Below, piece after piece: positions 1 to 10,587 of a stretch of 47,033 nucleotides of DNA; position 1 is the stretch's first letter; every line of letters begins with the position of its first letter. The notes beneath the pieces were generated by a model. That model was not told the DNA's origin. It did not search any database and saw only the letters and a program-made list of their open reading frames with translations. The stretch lies in NCBI GenBank assembly GCA_009103225.1, contig RHPI01000818.1:316911-363943 (forward strand), in the 5' to 3' direction. The translations under genes were made by a program, and so were the position numbers. The stretch comes from Chlorokybus atmophyticus (lineage: Eukaryota > Streptophyta > Chlorokybophyceae > Chlorokybales > Chlorokybaceae).

Positions 1-16
1 CATGGTCACAAGGTAC
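1..16 (+). repeat. Left terminal inverted repeat of hAT element
   Basis: CATGGTCACAAGGTAC pairs with the reverse complement of the right end, with one mismatch at position 11. The window begins exactly here, so the true end could lie a base or more further left. Confidence 0.7.
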
Positions 17-456
17 GCGACTTTTAGACCAATAGTACGCGTTTGGACGCGTACAGAGACCCCGCGTACCTAATACGCAGTCTGTACGCAGTCTGTACGC
101 CAGTGTAACTGGGTTACGCTCCAGTTACGCTGAGATACAGCTTAGCACTGTATCTCAACCGTAACTGGTCAGTCTAGTGTAACTAGGCGGCGGTGCAGGC
201 AACATAGTTGGCGGCAGCGGCGGCGTTAGCGGCGGCAGGCAGGTGGGAACGGCGCTCCTTTAGCTGCAAGCTTCATCTCTCAAGCTACTGTAGCTGCGCC
301 TGATAGCCATTAGCTACAAGGTGTGTGCGTGGGTATGCACTGGTTGCCTGCATGCTTGGCTATGCGCCCATCATACATCATGCAGCCTGCAAGTCATACC
401 ATCAACGTGCTATATGTGATTTGCATGTGTTCATAATAGTGTTTGTTTATGTTAGA

Positions 457-2975
457 ATGACGCAAAGTGCGCTGTGGAAGCACGTCGACATAATAGAGAG
501 AAAGCCTCATGGCAACTTTCGTGTGAGGTGTGTTTATTGCGAGCACGAGTGGACAGGAAGTGTTTCACGTATTGGTGCCCATCTGAGTGGTGAACGTGGA
601 GTCACCAAGTGCACAACCCCTCCCGAGGAGATCGTCTTGCAACTTACACAAGCCAAGAAAGACAAGGAGAAAGAGGGTGAGAAGAGGAGGAGGTTGGACT
701 TGCTAGATCAACTCACATCCGCCATTGGGGATGCTGGTGCAGGTACTTGAATGCATGCGTGCATGCATTGAAGCTTGGCAAGCAGTGGTGCTGCTCATCA
801 CGCATCAAATCAATCACATTGTGCTATAGATTCAAGCGCCACCGTTCCTTCTAGTCAACAACAAACTCTTGATGCAACTTTCAAGCGTGGGGATAAAGCG
901 CATGTGGATGAAGCCATTGCTCGGTTTTTCTTCAGCAATGGCATCCCCTTCAACGTGGCAAGGTCCCCTTACTTTATCGCAGCAATGAAAGCGGTTGGCA
1001 AGTTTGGCGCTTCATATACCCCTCCCTCATCCGAGGCGCTTCGCACAACCTTGTTGGAAAAGGAGTATGCTAGGGTGAATGGCGAACTTGCAGTCATCAA
1101 GGACTCAACACGAGAAACCTCATGCACAATTGCTAGCGATGGATGGTCGGACACGTCCAACCGTCCATTGTTGAATGTGCTCATGGTGAGTCCTAAAGGA
1201 GAAGTTTTTCTTCAAGCAATCAACACGGAAGGGAAGGAGAAGACGGCGGAGTATGTATCCGAGCAGCTGATCTCCACCATTGATGAAGTAAGTGGTGCAC
1301 TCGTTCATTGCCATTATAGATTGTGTACACAACCATGCTAAGTAACACATGCAAGCACTGACTGGCAGCACTTTATGAGCACATGCATCACACGCGCATG
1401 CTCATGCTCGCACCCGACACAAGTACGCATGCGTGTGACACATGCATGCACTGACTGGCAGCACTTTGTGAGCACATGCATTACACGCGCATGCTCATGC
1501 TCGCACACAACACAAGTACTTATGCGTGTGACACATGCACGCACTGACTGGCAGCACTTTGTGAGCACATGCATCACACACGCATGCTCATACACGCACA
1601 CAACACAAGTACTTATGTGTGTAACTTGCAGGTGGGGTCCGCGAATGTGATACAAGTTGTCATGGACAATGCAAGCGTGTGCGTAGCTGCTGCACGTCTG
1701 ATCACTAGCGAATACCCGCACATCACATGGACGCCGTGCACCGCGCATTGCTTGGACTTATTGCTTGAGGATATAGGCAAGTTGGAGTGGGTTAAAAGCG
1801 TGGTGGCTGATGGCAAACGCATAGTGAAGTTCATTACCAACCACCATCGTTCCTTGGCCATCTTCCGCTCCAAAGCCAAGCTAGAGCTGCTCAAGCCAGG
1901 TGAAATAGCATGCGTGCATGTGTGTAGTTAGAGATCAACTTAGTACAAGCGCAAGATTAATGGTAGACAGCAACCATGTGAAATTGCAGCTGATTGCCCG
2001 CGCATGCATGCATGCTCATGTCATGCGCGTGCTTGTTTGCTCATAGCTACTTGTTGTGCAGGAGATACTCGCTTCGCAACGTCATTCATAACTCTTGCAA
2101 GGCTAGTCGAGGTCAAAGACGCTCTCGACGAGGTGGTGGTGAGCAGGGACTGGAAGGCTTGGGCCGACAAGGGTGTGCATAAGCAAGAAGCTGCTGCAGT
2201 CAGAGCGTTGATCTTGGCACCAGATTTCTGGTCACAAGTGGCATTAGTGAATGCGGTGTCGGCCCCCATCGTGGATCTGCTGCGTTTGGTTGATGGGAAC
2301 TTGCCCACCATAGGCAAAGTGTACGCCAAGATGTTTCGTGTTGGCGACCAGCTCAAGCATCTGAAGGGCATGACTGAACAACAACGACTTGATGTGCGCG
2401 CCTGTTGGAGGGACAGGTGGATCATGCTGCATAGTGACATGCATGCAGCAGGCTATGTGCTGGATCCCGAATATTGGGGTCATGAGCAGCACACCAATGA
2501 GGAAGTTATGGAAGGCTTTGCAACGATGGTGGAGAGGGTCCTGCAGTCCCATGACAAGGTTGACTTGGCGTTGCAACAGCTACACATGTACCGAAGTAAG
2601 ATGGGGCTGTTCGGCAAAGAGGCAGTGCAACGAGCGGCTCTCACAATGCCCGCGCATGCTTGGTGGCACATGTATGGTGGTAGTGTACCCGAGTTGCAGC
2701 AGCTAGCGATGCGCGTGTTGGCTCAACCATCATCAGCTTGTAGCTGTGAGAGATCCTGGAGCACGTACGACTTCATCCACTCAAAGAGAAGGAATCGGCT
2801 GCAAGCACGCAGGGCAGAGAAGTTGGTGTTTGTCTTCACCAACTTGAGGCAGCTGAAGAAGATCCACAACCCACATTATGTGCAGGAGTTTGTTGAGTGG
2901 GAGGCAGACTCTGATGTGGACGTGTTGTCTAGTAATGATGATGAGGGGGGCGAGTCTGATGATTACTCGGTGTAA
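457..2975 (+). CDS. hAT transposase, four exons (BED finger, DUF659-like core, hAT dimerisation tail)
   Basis: This protein cuts and re-inserts the surrounding element. Proposed exons are 457-742, about 783-1287, 1632-1899 and 2062-2975. Exon 1 carries a BED-type zinc finger (CVYCEHEW, then H and C about 20 residues on). Exon 2 has the plant-hAT DUF659 motif CTIASDGWSD. Exon 3 continues with VVMDNASVC and TPCTAHCLDLLLEDIG. Exon 4 ends with the hAT C-terminal signature CERSWSTYDFIHSKRRNRL and an acidic tail. Splices 2-3 (GAA|GTAAGT ... TTGCAG) and 3-4 (CCAG|GTGAAA ... TGCAG) keep frame exactly. The short intron 1 (about 743-782) does not keep frame with any nearby canonical AG, so there may be a one-base indel or a different splice. 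Otherwise no nonsense codons are seen, so the gene may have been active recently. The start ATG at 457 was chosen because it immediately precedes the BED finger. Confidence 0.75.
1348..1626 (+). repeat. 93-bp minisatellite, three copies, inside hAT intron 2
   Basis: Units start at 1348, 1441 and 1534 and share the core ACTGACTGGCAGCACTTT, with a few substitutions between copies. The array fills most of the 344-bp intron between 1288 and 1631. It is rich in GCATGC and CACA steps. Confidence 0.85.
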
Positions 2976-3197
2976 CTAGGCAGACACATGTGATGGGCTA
3001 TGTCTGCACACATGCTTCGCTGTAACATAGTGTTCTCTGCTCATTGTTTACTGTTGTGCACATGTACGCAAGTAGCATGCTTGATGCTCGTGAAGCAACA
3101 CGACAAAACTGCCACTGTAGCGTACTGCCACGTACTGGCATAAATGGGTACATGTATGTACGCGTACACCACCGCTCACGTACTAAACGCGTACTGT

Positions 3198-3213
3198 GTA
3201 CCATGTGACCATG
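3198..3213 (-). repeat. Right terminal inverted repeat of hAT element
   Basis: GTACCATGTGACCATG is the inverted partner of the left end. A second inner block, AGTACGCGTTT, is also shared in inverted orientation (about 34-44 on the left, about 3185-3195 on the right), which supports these as the two ends of one element. Confidence 0.7.
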
Positions 3214-3739
3214 GATTCATATCTTGCATGATGTCGGCAGCAGCAGTTGAATCTCCCTCACCTAGGAGACCATGCTTGGTGTGCCCACAATGCAATGCGT
3301 ACGTATGTGCCAATGGTCGTAGGCAGCAAATGCGAGCATACTTGACCGAATGCCAGCGAGTGCAGATAATGTGCCACGTAGCAAAGTAGTGCCCCAGGTG
3401 TGTTTTAGTGCTGCTTGCTGGCATTACACCACACACAATGTCGACGTGTTTGACTGCCGCCTCGGCAAAGTGCTGTGCAAGAAACCCGAGTTTTCCATTG
3501 CGTGCAGTTTGTGTGCGAATCGTGCTCATGCTTCGAGTGGCGAGGGGAACCCATGCGCTTTTTCACATGGACAACACCGGGACATGTGGTTAGCGGACAG
3601 GTGGTGGATGCTGTGGAGGTAAATCGGCAGAGTGGACAACGACGTATCACTGTATGTCATGTTGGGTGTATGCTTATTTCATGCATGTTGAAGCTGTTGT
3701 CGCATTCAGAGCAGTCTTCCACGGTGTGGGCGTGGGCAG
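3214..3739 (+). other. Degenerate stretch with Cys-rich fragments, possibly the N-terminus of the next pseudogene
   Basis: Short open stretches encode CPQCNAYVCANGRR (around 3285) and, in another frame, CVQFVCESCSCFEW (around 3500). The second resembles the end of a GRF-type zinc finger (aromatic, C, then CxFFxW), but frames change repeatedly. It may be the decayed N-terminal part of the Tudor-methyltransferase gene that follows; this is a weak inference. Confidence 0.3.
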
Positions 3740-4104
3740 TTCCACCCCATGGTCGCTGTAGAGGAAGCAGACCATCGACAGTTGGACAGCGCACTGCATC
3801 GGCTACGGAACGCAGTTAAGTTGGGATGCGAGCAGCTGATCGGTGTGAGTATCATGGTGCATTGGCCGCTGGATGGGGAATGGTATGCGGACGTTGTGGA
3901 ATTATTCAAGCAAGCGTCAGGTTAGCATCGCTTTTTGGCGTGCGAGATTGAGGACGCATCATATATGCATGGTGCAATGGAAAATGGCTTTGCAGAGCAG
4001 CACTGTATAGTATTTGATGACGGTGATCGACCACAAACCATAAACTTTAAAGAGCACAACGCATTCGCGTACGCAGCAATTGACGAGGCACGAGTCGCAA
4101 AGTA
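3740..4104 (+). pseudogene. Tudor-like domain fragment
   Basis: Frame 2 reads through IGVSIMVHWPLDGEWYADVV, a stop at 3923-3925, then a segment containing HCIVFDDGDRPQTINF, to a TAA at 4102. The pattern of Gly-x-x-(V/I)-x-Val-x-Trp-Pro-x-Asp-x-x-Trp-Tyr followed by a (Y/F)DDGD turn is typical of Tudor-family folds that bind methylated lysine or arginine. It lies directly upstream of a cytosine methyltransferase in the same direction, so the two were probably one protein or one gene. The call rests on motif spacing alone, and a chance resemblance cannot be excluded without a profile search. Confidence 0.45.
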
Positions 4105-4197
4105 AGCTCGGATGGTATCATTGTTGGTCCCTGGCCAGCACCACGGTCAGCCTTGATCACATACATGCCATTTAACAACAAGCTTGGATGCACATGC

Positions 4198-4899
4198 AGA
4201 CCAAGGACACTCGACCTATTCTACGGCGGTGGCGGTGGCGGTGGCGGTGGCGGTCTATATCACGCATGCTTTGACGTGATCGGGATGGACATAAGTCCCT
4301 CTTTTTAGTACTCGCTGCCCTTCATAAGCGGCAATGTATGCACCCTGAATGCAGGAAAACTGAGCGCGTACGAGCTGATATGGGCCAGTCTACCATGCCA
4401 GGCCTATTTGGGTGCTATCTCGGCACCTCAACGGGCGGCACATGGCACATTTTGAAGACACAAGGATATGCTACCGCTCGCCTGACATCTGCTGCTTGCA
4501 AGCCAGGTCAAGGTTGTGATTGAGAATGTGCCAGGAGCAGCTTCCTCAATCAAACCCAATCTGTCCCTTTGTGGCACGATGCTTGGCCTATCAACCTTCC
4601 GACACTGTCTTTTTTAGACACAGCCAGTGGTAGCTACCCCACCAGCACGCTGCTCGCTCACGGGCAAGGCGGTTGGACTACTATCACCACACCTGTCTGC
4701 TAGCGCGAAGAAGACAATCGTGACATCAAACACGCCACATCATCTGTACCCGATCTATGGCCTTCCAAGCACCAGGGGCGGCATTGCTGCAGGGCATACT
4801 GAGCTGGGAGTGCTATACATGACCTCGGCCATTACCATAGCGAATGCAGTTCCTCCCGCAATGGCGGAGTGCATAGGGCATCTCTGCTTAAAATAATGG
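4198..4899 (+). pseudogene. C5 cytosine DNA methyltransferase pseudogene
   Basis: One continuous frame carries the ordered C5-methyltransferase motifs: motif I TLDLFYGGGG (about 4207-4236), motif II FDVIGMDI, motif IV WASLPCQAYL with the catalytic Cys, motif VI VVIENVPGA, then LCGTMLGLSTFRHCLF. The end carries TSAITIANAVPPAMAE, which fits motifs IX-X. The frame is held for about 700 bases but is broken by four nonsense codons: TAG 4306, TGA 4453, TGA 4483 and TAG 4615. Motif I is expanded by a GGCGGT run that gives about ten glycines in a row. The motif IV style (ASPPCQ with VIENVPGA) resembles phage/bacterial-type and some protist enzymes more than DNMT1 or DNMT3; that placement is an inference. 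The gene is decayed and presumably not functional. Confidence 0.75.
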
Positions 4900-5039
4900 T
4901 TATGCGGTGTGACTACCCTTTTGTGTTATTAAACTATGAGGCTTGAGTGTGGTGCACTGCATTGAGGGTTAATGCCACACAGCTGATTGATTGTTGAATG
5001 TTTTATTCAACATTCGATTGTGGTGACGGTTGTGCAGTG
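4900..5039. other. Short spacer between methyltransferase pseudogene and LTR element
   Basis: No coding signal. A small hairpin, GAATGTT (4996-5002) with AACATTC (5009-5015), lies 24 bases before the LTR-like block. It may be a 3'-end feature of the decayed gene or chance. Confidence 0.3.
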
Positions 5040-5316
5040 TGTCATGCCTATCGCCCAAGCATGCCAGTCGTCATCGGGCATGCCTACAGCGAGACCCTCG
5101 CCCGGCTTACCAGCATGGCAACCCGCGCGCGTCTCTGACCAGTAGCTAGGTCATGTCTCTAGAGTAGCTCGTGACCATAGCCTACATAGGCACCGCGCGT
5201 AGCTGTTCAGTTGTGAGTTCGGTTATAAGTCAGGTCTATATCGAGTGGGAATTTCCTGTGGAAATAGCCTCGATATGACCGTTAGCTTATGTTCTGGACA
5301 GTCATGAGTTGACTTG

Positions 5317-5324
5317 TATAAGTA
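5317..5324 (+). promoter_or_regulatory. Probable TATA box of the LTR promoter
   Basis: TATAAGTA occurs in the shared LTR core and is conserved in the 3' copy near 16063. It lies just upstream of a strong hairpin and about 530 bases before the Gag start, as expected for an LTR promoter. Confidence 0.45.
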
Positions 5325-5328
5325 GGCA

Positions 5329-5358
5329 CAGTGTTCACCAGATCAGCTGGTGACACTG
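5329..5358 (+). promoter_or_regulatory. Hairpin just downstream of LTR TATA box
   Basis: CAGTGTTCACCAG and CTGGTGACACTG pair over 12 bp with one bulged T and a five-base loop. In the 3' copy (near 16075) the loop changes and one stem base changes C to T, which still pairs as G-U. It may sit in the R region of the RNA. Confidence 0.5.
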
Positions 5359-5853
5359 TAAGTGAGAAAGCTAAGAGCTTGTGAAGCGACTTGAACTACG
5401 AACACACCGTCCTGGTTCCCAAGAATCCCCTCACCGTGTGAGAGCCTGTGCATGTTCTTGTGCACTGTGCTTGTCCTTGTTGTGAGCTTGGTGTACTTGG
5501 TCGCGGGGTGCTTGTTGGCATCAGTCAGGGCATAGCATTCACGTGTTGCTTGCTCATTCACCTCACTTAACAGTGTAATTTCTCTTCCACTCATGCAAAG
5601 AACTGTGTAAACAGCGCTACCTATAGTAGTGGCTTGTTGACTTACAGTGTCACCCTCTTTGCTCAAGTGAGTGTAGTTGCAGGCTGTACATCAGCATCGC
5701 AATCTGTAGTTGTACACATCACAGTGCAGTGTTGTCACCGTCATCGCATAGCGCGCACAAGCGCTAGTGTGTTGGGTGATAGCAGCACTGGAGATCCCAT
5801 TGTAGAGCACAAACACTCTACCCTTCATCCACTTTCACCATCGCATCAGCTGT

Positions 5854-7324
5854 ATGAGCAGGCCCACCCCTTTCTCGCCAATAGAAGAAGGGGACCTCAA
5901 CAGCTGGAGCCCAACCTCCAACCTGACCTACGAGCGCGCAAGTGAAGGGAGCGATTACCGTAGCAGCAGAGGCTCACGCCCCGTCTCCGGCTTCACCTCG
6001 TCTCACTCCACTCCTCGTCAACGAGCATCTCCACCACCGTCGGACAGTGACGACGAAGAGATGGAGCCTTCCAGCTCAACCAACTCCCTACGCTTCTCTG
6101 GACGCCCTGGCACCACCTCACTTGACGAGTTCATCATCAAGTTCCACTCCAAGATGCGGCAGCAGGCCCTCAAGAGCAAGGACTGGACAGACGAGGTATC
6201 GTTTCATGTGTCCGCTCAATACCTTGATCACGAAGCACATGATGTATGGAAGTCCGTCGCTGAGTTGCACAGGATTGATGGCTATGGCGAGTTGGCCAGC
6301 ACAATAGCCGCCACGTCACTGCACAGCCCATCGGTTATTGTCCCTGTAGCAGCGGCCCCGCCCGCCTCGAGCACGGGTCTCACTCTAGCTGCAATCATGG
6401 AGAAGGCAGAGAATGAAGAAGTTGAGGTGGTAGTGGCCTCATTGACTCCTGCAGAGATCGAAAGCAAGAAGGCCGAGCGCCGGATCAGGATACTCAACCG
6501 CACCGCTGCCATCATCAGGGAGCAACAAGAGGAGCAGCAAGCTGCAGCATTGGCAATGGGTACGCCCCTGTTACCAACACCGAACTCGCGTGCTCCAGCG
6601 GGAGGCAGTGTTTTCAACCTCGGCTCAGTGGCATTGCGTGCACCCGCGCTCACGGTGGCACGGCCATGTCAGACTCCCCGTTGAAGGACCTCTACGCCGC
6701 ACTCCGGCGCACCTTCCCACCTCAAACCAACAGCAAGGTGGAGGAGTTGAGGCGTTTTCGACGGAAGCCCCACGAGGACCCTCTCCGACTGTATTCACGG
6801 TTGGAAGGGTTGCTTAAAGACACTGACTACAAGATCGTCAGTGAGGAGGCGGCAGCAGTGGTGTATGTGGCCGAGTTGGATCCCACCCTGAGTGAGTCAA
6901 CGCGCCTGACGCTGAACTACAGCAGGCCCCTCGGCTACACCCTTAAGGAAGCTTTGAGACTGCACAAGCCATCCATAAGCGCGCAGTGTATGAGAAAGCG
7001 GTGGTGGACACCAACCGCAGTGCCTCACGGCCTATGGCAGGCACAAGTGCAGAGCCTCTTCGGCGGGACCGCAGTTGGGAGCCGCAAGGCATCCATTACA
7101 AGGATAAACGGTCAGCTCATGCTGCCCTTGTGGCTCCAGTGCTGTGCCACCGGTGTGGTCGACATGGCCACTACCAAAAGGAGTGCACCGAAGATTACGG
7201 CAGCCTTGTGTGCGACCACTGCCACAAGACGGGACACTTGGAGACAGTATGCTGGCTCAAGTTCCCTGAGCTGCGGCCCTCTATTGGCTACAACAACGGC
7301 AACAACGCTGTTGGCTACCGCGGC

Positions 7325-7356
<32 letters not shown>

Positions 7357-7657
7357 CGGGGGCTACAACAACAGCAACCACGCTGGCGGCTACAACAACA
7401 GCAACAGCGCTGGTGGTCGCAACAACGGCAACAATGCTGGTGGCCACAACCCCAACAACAACAACAACGCTGGCGACCGCAAGGAAGAAGCTGGCTATAG
7501 AGGGAAAAACCGCCCTTCACAGCACAAAGGACTTGAGGGACGTCCTCGCGCTGGAGCTGCTGCTGCAAAGGCACCAACCAATCCACCGGCTATTGACCAA
7601 GTGGCAGCCCTGATGGCGCGCGTGGCACAGCTGGAGGAGAACAAGGAGCAGGACTAG
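5854..7657 (+). pseudogene. Gag with two CCHC zinc knuckles and an Asn-rich tract
   Basis: Gag packages the element RNA. The reading passes through three frames: frame 1 from ATG 5854 to about 6684, frame 3 from about 6666 to 6965, and frame 2 from about 6985 to TAG 7657, so at least two frameshifts have occurred. The first part is Ser/Pro-rich. The middle reads as a retrotransposon Gag core (EELRRFRRKPHEDPLRLYSR). The last part has two CCHC knuckles, CHRCGRHGHYQKEC and CDHCHKTGHLETVC. It then has a long Asn/Gly region driven by an AAC repeat (about 7325-7360), and a basic, Ala-rich end. The two knuckles are separated by only about 10 residues, as in nucleocapsid proteins. Confidence 0.75.
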
Positions 7658-7687
7658 CAAGCCTGCTATGCTGATAGGTGGGCACTG

Positions 7688-9906
7688 ATGGCACTGAAAC
7701 GGGATAGAGACACTCTCACGCCGTCACGCGTACAACCATCCAGATGTGCGCGCAGGGAAGCTGGCGCGTCGTCAACAGCGGCATCGTCGGACGCCACAAG
7801 TGGTGCTGCCTCGACAGCCACAACCACCGCTGGGACGACGCCGTCGACGACACCGTCGGCGTCCACACCGACCACGACAGCAGGTGTCAGCACTCTTGGC
7901 ACCACGCTGTCCCCGGTGATAGAGAGCACCCACGCCGCAGCAACCATGGTCGTTGGGTTCGTAAGTGGTGAATCCACCGCTCCTGCCTCCATCGAAGCGA
8001 CCACATCAACCGCAATTGCTGCCACCCTCATTGCCGCCACCTCAGTAACGACGACTGCTGCAGGTGCCACCACCATCGCCTCCAGTAGTGCTGCCATACC
8101 CACTGCACCACTTTCTGAGGTTCGAACGGCACCGCCACCAGCATTGGACGTCACACAGCAAGTGCCACGCGGGCCACAAGCAGAACGCGCCTGGGCGTCG
8201 ATTCTACGCAACGTGGAGCTCACCACCATTGCGTACGGACCAGGGGGGCAACGCACCACGCGCGTGGCACGCGATAATCGCATCTTGCCCCTACCACCTC
8301 CAGAATACCACACGCTGCCGGAACCCACACAACAGCAGCTGGAGGATGAAATCCTCGCTGGCACTGCACCAGAGATGAGGGATCGTCTGTTCGGGGTCAC
8401 CTACCGCCGACCTGCGGTGTTGGAACTGGCCATTCAGTTATTCCTGGCATTACACGCACGATTGCAGGGCGCACCCAGTCAAGCGCGACAGCCCATGCCC
8501 GCTCAACAGATCGACTTCGAGCCTTCGCCATTGGACCCACTCGGCCTCCAGCGACACAAACTGCAAGACCTCGTGGTCACGATGTCTGACATCACGCTGG
8601 GCGCTGATCCCGCTCTCCGGGGGCTCACTCCAGGCAGTCGTCAAGAGCGTTTCTCTGCACTCGAACAGGCCCATCGATATCGCATGGACCAAGCTGCCCA
8701 AGTGGACGCGCGCCGACAAGCGTACGAAGCAGCACACGCCGTTATCGTACCGACCGTAGCGCCAGCACATGTTGCCAGCGCCTCCACGGCGCCGACCACA
8801 TCATACTCCATGGCATTCGCCAGCGAGCAGCCAGGACACGCAACTGTTGCAGACCAAGCGAGGGCGTTGGCGCAACAATTGAGGGGGGTAATCGCCCCGC
8901 TGCTGCCTCCTTTGGTCGAAGACATGCCTGCCACGCGATGCAGGGCGAGGGTACCTCACCCCGCAAGGGGACACCACACAACGTGGAGGAGCTGGTATGG
9001 TGGGGGAGCAAGAACTCCGTACCGCACTCATCCGGCAAGCAGTCATGTTGCACAGGCCTGAGGGCAACACATTAAGACAGATGATGGGGATGCAAGAGGG
9101 CAGCGCCGCTCGAGCTCGTCTCGTGACATGGCTCGTTGCCAATCACCCTGCTGTCCCCCTGTTTGCCTTTGGCAACCGAGCATCATGGTTGGGGGCATTC
9201 GTTCGTTCGTTGCGACAAGCATACGACGAGGCTGCCACCACAGCCCTGGACACGCTGGAGGGAGTGCAAGAGGCAATGCTGCGGCTGCCACGGGTGGAAG
9301 CCGCACGGCAACGGCGGCGCATCGCCATGGCTCATGAGCTACACGCACAGCAAACTGACCTCCAGCGCACCCTACGTACTCGCGCCATGACCGTGCTCGA
9401 TGTGGGAGTGATACAAGGAAGGTGGGATGCCTACATGGCAGGGATCTTGCGAGTCCCCACCATGACTCACGACATGCGGCGACAGCTACTACGCGCCGTA
9501 TACCTGCAGCCCATGCCTCAATATCATCATTGGACCGACACGGACACCGAGCCCACCGCCATGTGGGAAGGGACATTGGTCAGAGAAGCGGCTCATGCTG
9601 TTCGATGGACGTACGCCGCGGAGCAAGCTGAACGCGAGGCAGGCCCACAAACACCGGGTCCGCCGGGGTTTCCTCCACAGCCATTGGGTACGCCCGCGGG
9701 CATGATTCCAGCTTCGCAGAGGCGTCATCCACCTGTGCCGCCACCACAACCAGCGCCGGAACCTCCAGCACCGAGGCCCCCTCGTGTCTACCAACCACCT
9801 CGACAAGGTCGGTTCGGCAGAGGGAGAGGGCAAGGAGGGGATTCTCCGGACCCAGCAGGCAGAGGAGCTCTGGCTGCCATGCGCTCAGCACCTCCAGCTG
9901 AGACAA
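7688..9906 (+). pseudogene. Unrecognised spacer protein between Gag and protease
   Basis: A long coding region separates the Gag stop from the protease. It starts at ATG 7688 in frame 2 with a basic leader and about 150 residues almost wholly of Thr, Ala and Ser, then a globular-looking part with LPLPPPEYHTLPEPTQQQLE. It shifts frame near 8935-9000 and continues in frame 3 with a helical, Arg/Ala/Leu-rich part (RLVTWLVANHPAVPLFAFG). It ends in a Pro-rich, then Gly/Arg-rich linker (RQGRFGRGRGQGG). No known domain is recognised. It could be a second structural protein or an extended Gag-Pol linker. Codon use and G+C match the rest of the element, so it belongs to it. Confidence 0.6.
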
Positions 9907-10304
9907 CTGAGTCAGAGGTACAGACACCTCGTATGAAGAGGCTGCGTATCGACGCCAATGCTGCCATGGTGGCCAACCAAGGCAAGCACGTTACCATCAA
10001 CGGTCTGGCACCCAAGCGGGTAATGTTGGACACCGGAGCACAGCCTGTTATTATCGGGCGCTTCCTCGCGCGGTCCCTATGCATAACCAGCTCCGACTTG
10101 GTGCCTTGCCCGTACGTGTTGGACACTGCCACAGGTAGCCGAGATAAGGTGATGGGAGTCACCAGGGAGGCCTTTTGCATTCGGTTGACAGGGCTGGACC
10201 CAACCCACTCGACCGAGATCGTCCAGCAATGTGTGGTCACCAATGCCGGCTTTTTCTGTTGAGGATATTCTTGTATCCGGTCAGCTTGCCCTGTGGATAA
10301 GAAT

Positions 10305-10380
10305 CGCCTCGAGAAGATTCAGGCGCGAGAAGGTTCCAGTCGAGAAAGGTCCAGGCGAGGACTTCAGTTGAGAAGGTTTC
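10305..10380 (+). promoter_or_regulatory. Repeated GAAnnTTC motifs in solo-LTR U3
   Basis: aGAAgaTTCa at 10312 and aGAAggTTCc at 10328 match the nGAAnnTTCn unit of heat-shock elements. Degenerate copies follow near 10342 and 10371. They form a loose tandem repeat of about 15 bases together with the word CAGGCG, about 220-280 bases upstream of the TATA box. This is a possible stress-responsive enhancer; function is inferred. Confidence 0.35.
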
Positions 10381-10587
10381 AGGCGCGGAGTCGAGTCCGG
10401 AGTCTGGAGACTTCCAGGCGCTGTAGAAGAAACGTTTTAGCTCGGTGGTTACGTCATTGTATGGCGCGTGTCATAGCTTGTTGGAAAGCTCTTGAAAGTA
10501 GCTACGTGGTGCAACTTAGAGCGCAGGAATCGGTTGAGTGTAGAAGTCGTGGTGGCTTCTAGAGTAGACAGGTGCAGAACTGGAGGG

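Larger units (their letters stand above)
1..3213 (+). mobile_element. hAT-superfamily DNA transposon, apparently full length
   Basis: The element is bounded by inverted termini: the first 16 bases of the window (CATGGTCACAAGGTAC) match the reverse complement of 3198-3213 at 15 of 16 positions. Between them lies a spliced hAT transposase. Both subterminal regions (about 14-110 and 3120-3200) are rich in copies of a TACGC/GCGTA motif; hAT elements commonly carry short subterminal repeats bound by transposase. The left end coincides with the window start, so the expected 8-bp target duplication cannot be checked; the sequence to the right of the element begins gattcata. A GGCGGC-rich stretch lies at about 186-240 in the 5' non-coding part. 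Confidence 0.75.
5040..5670 (+). repeat. 5' LTR of methyltransferase element, internally deleted
   Basis: It begins TGTCATGCC, as does the block at 15786, and aligns with it for 594 bases to 5633. It then reads TGTTGACTT and jumps to ACAGTGTCACCCTC, which resembles the far end of the 3' copy (ACAGCGTGACCCTC). This implies an internal deletion of about 200 bases. An inverted pair near ATATCGAG (about 5239) and CTCGATAT (about 5268) could form a stem. The right boundary is uncertain. Confidence 0.6.

Noticed and set aside
1348-1626. CRISPR-like array
   Set aside because: Units are contiguous tandem copies without unique spacers, in an intron of a eukaryotic transposon.
4306-4617. Reassigned stop codons in the methyltransferase gene
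   Set aside because: Both TAG and TGA would need to be sense, yet the hydrolase, hAT and RT frames contain neither internally; pseudogene decay is simpler.
7112-7586. Minus-strand Val/Ala- and Cys-rich open frames
   Set aside because: They are antisense shadows of the AAC repeat in Gag.
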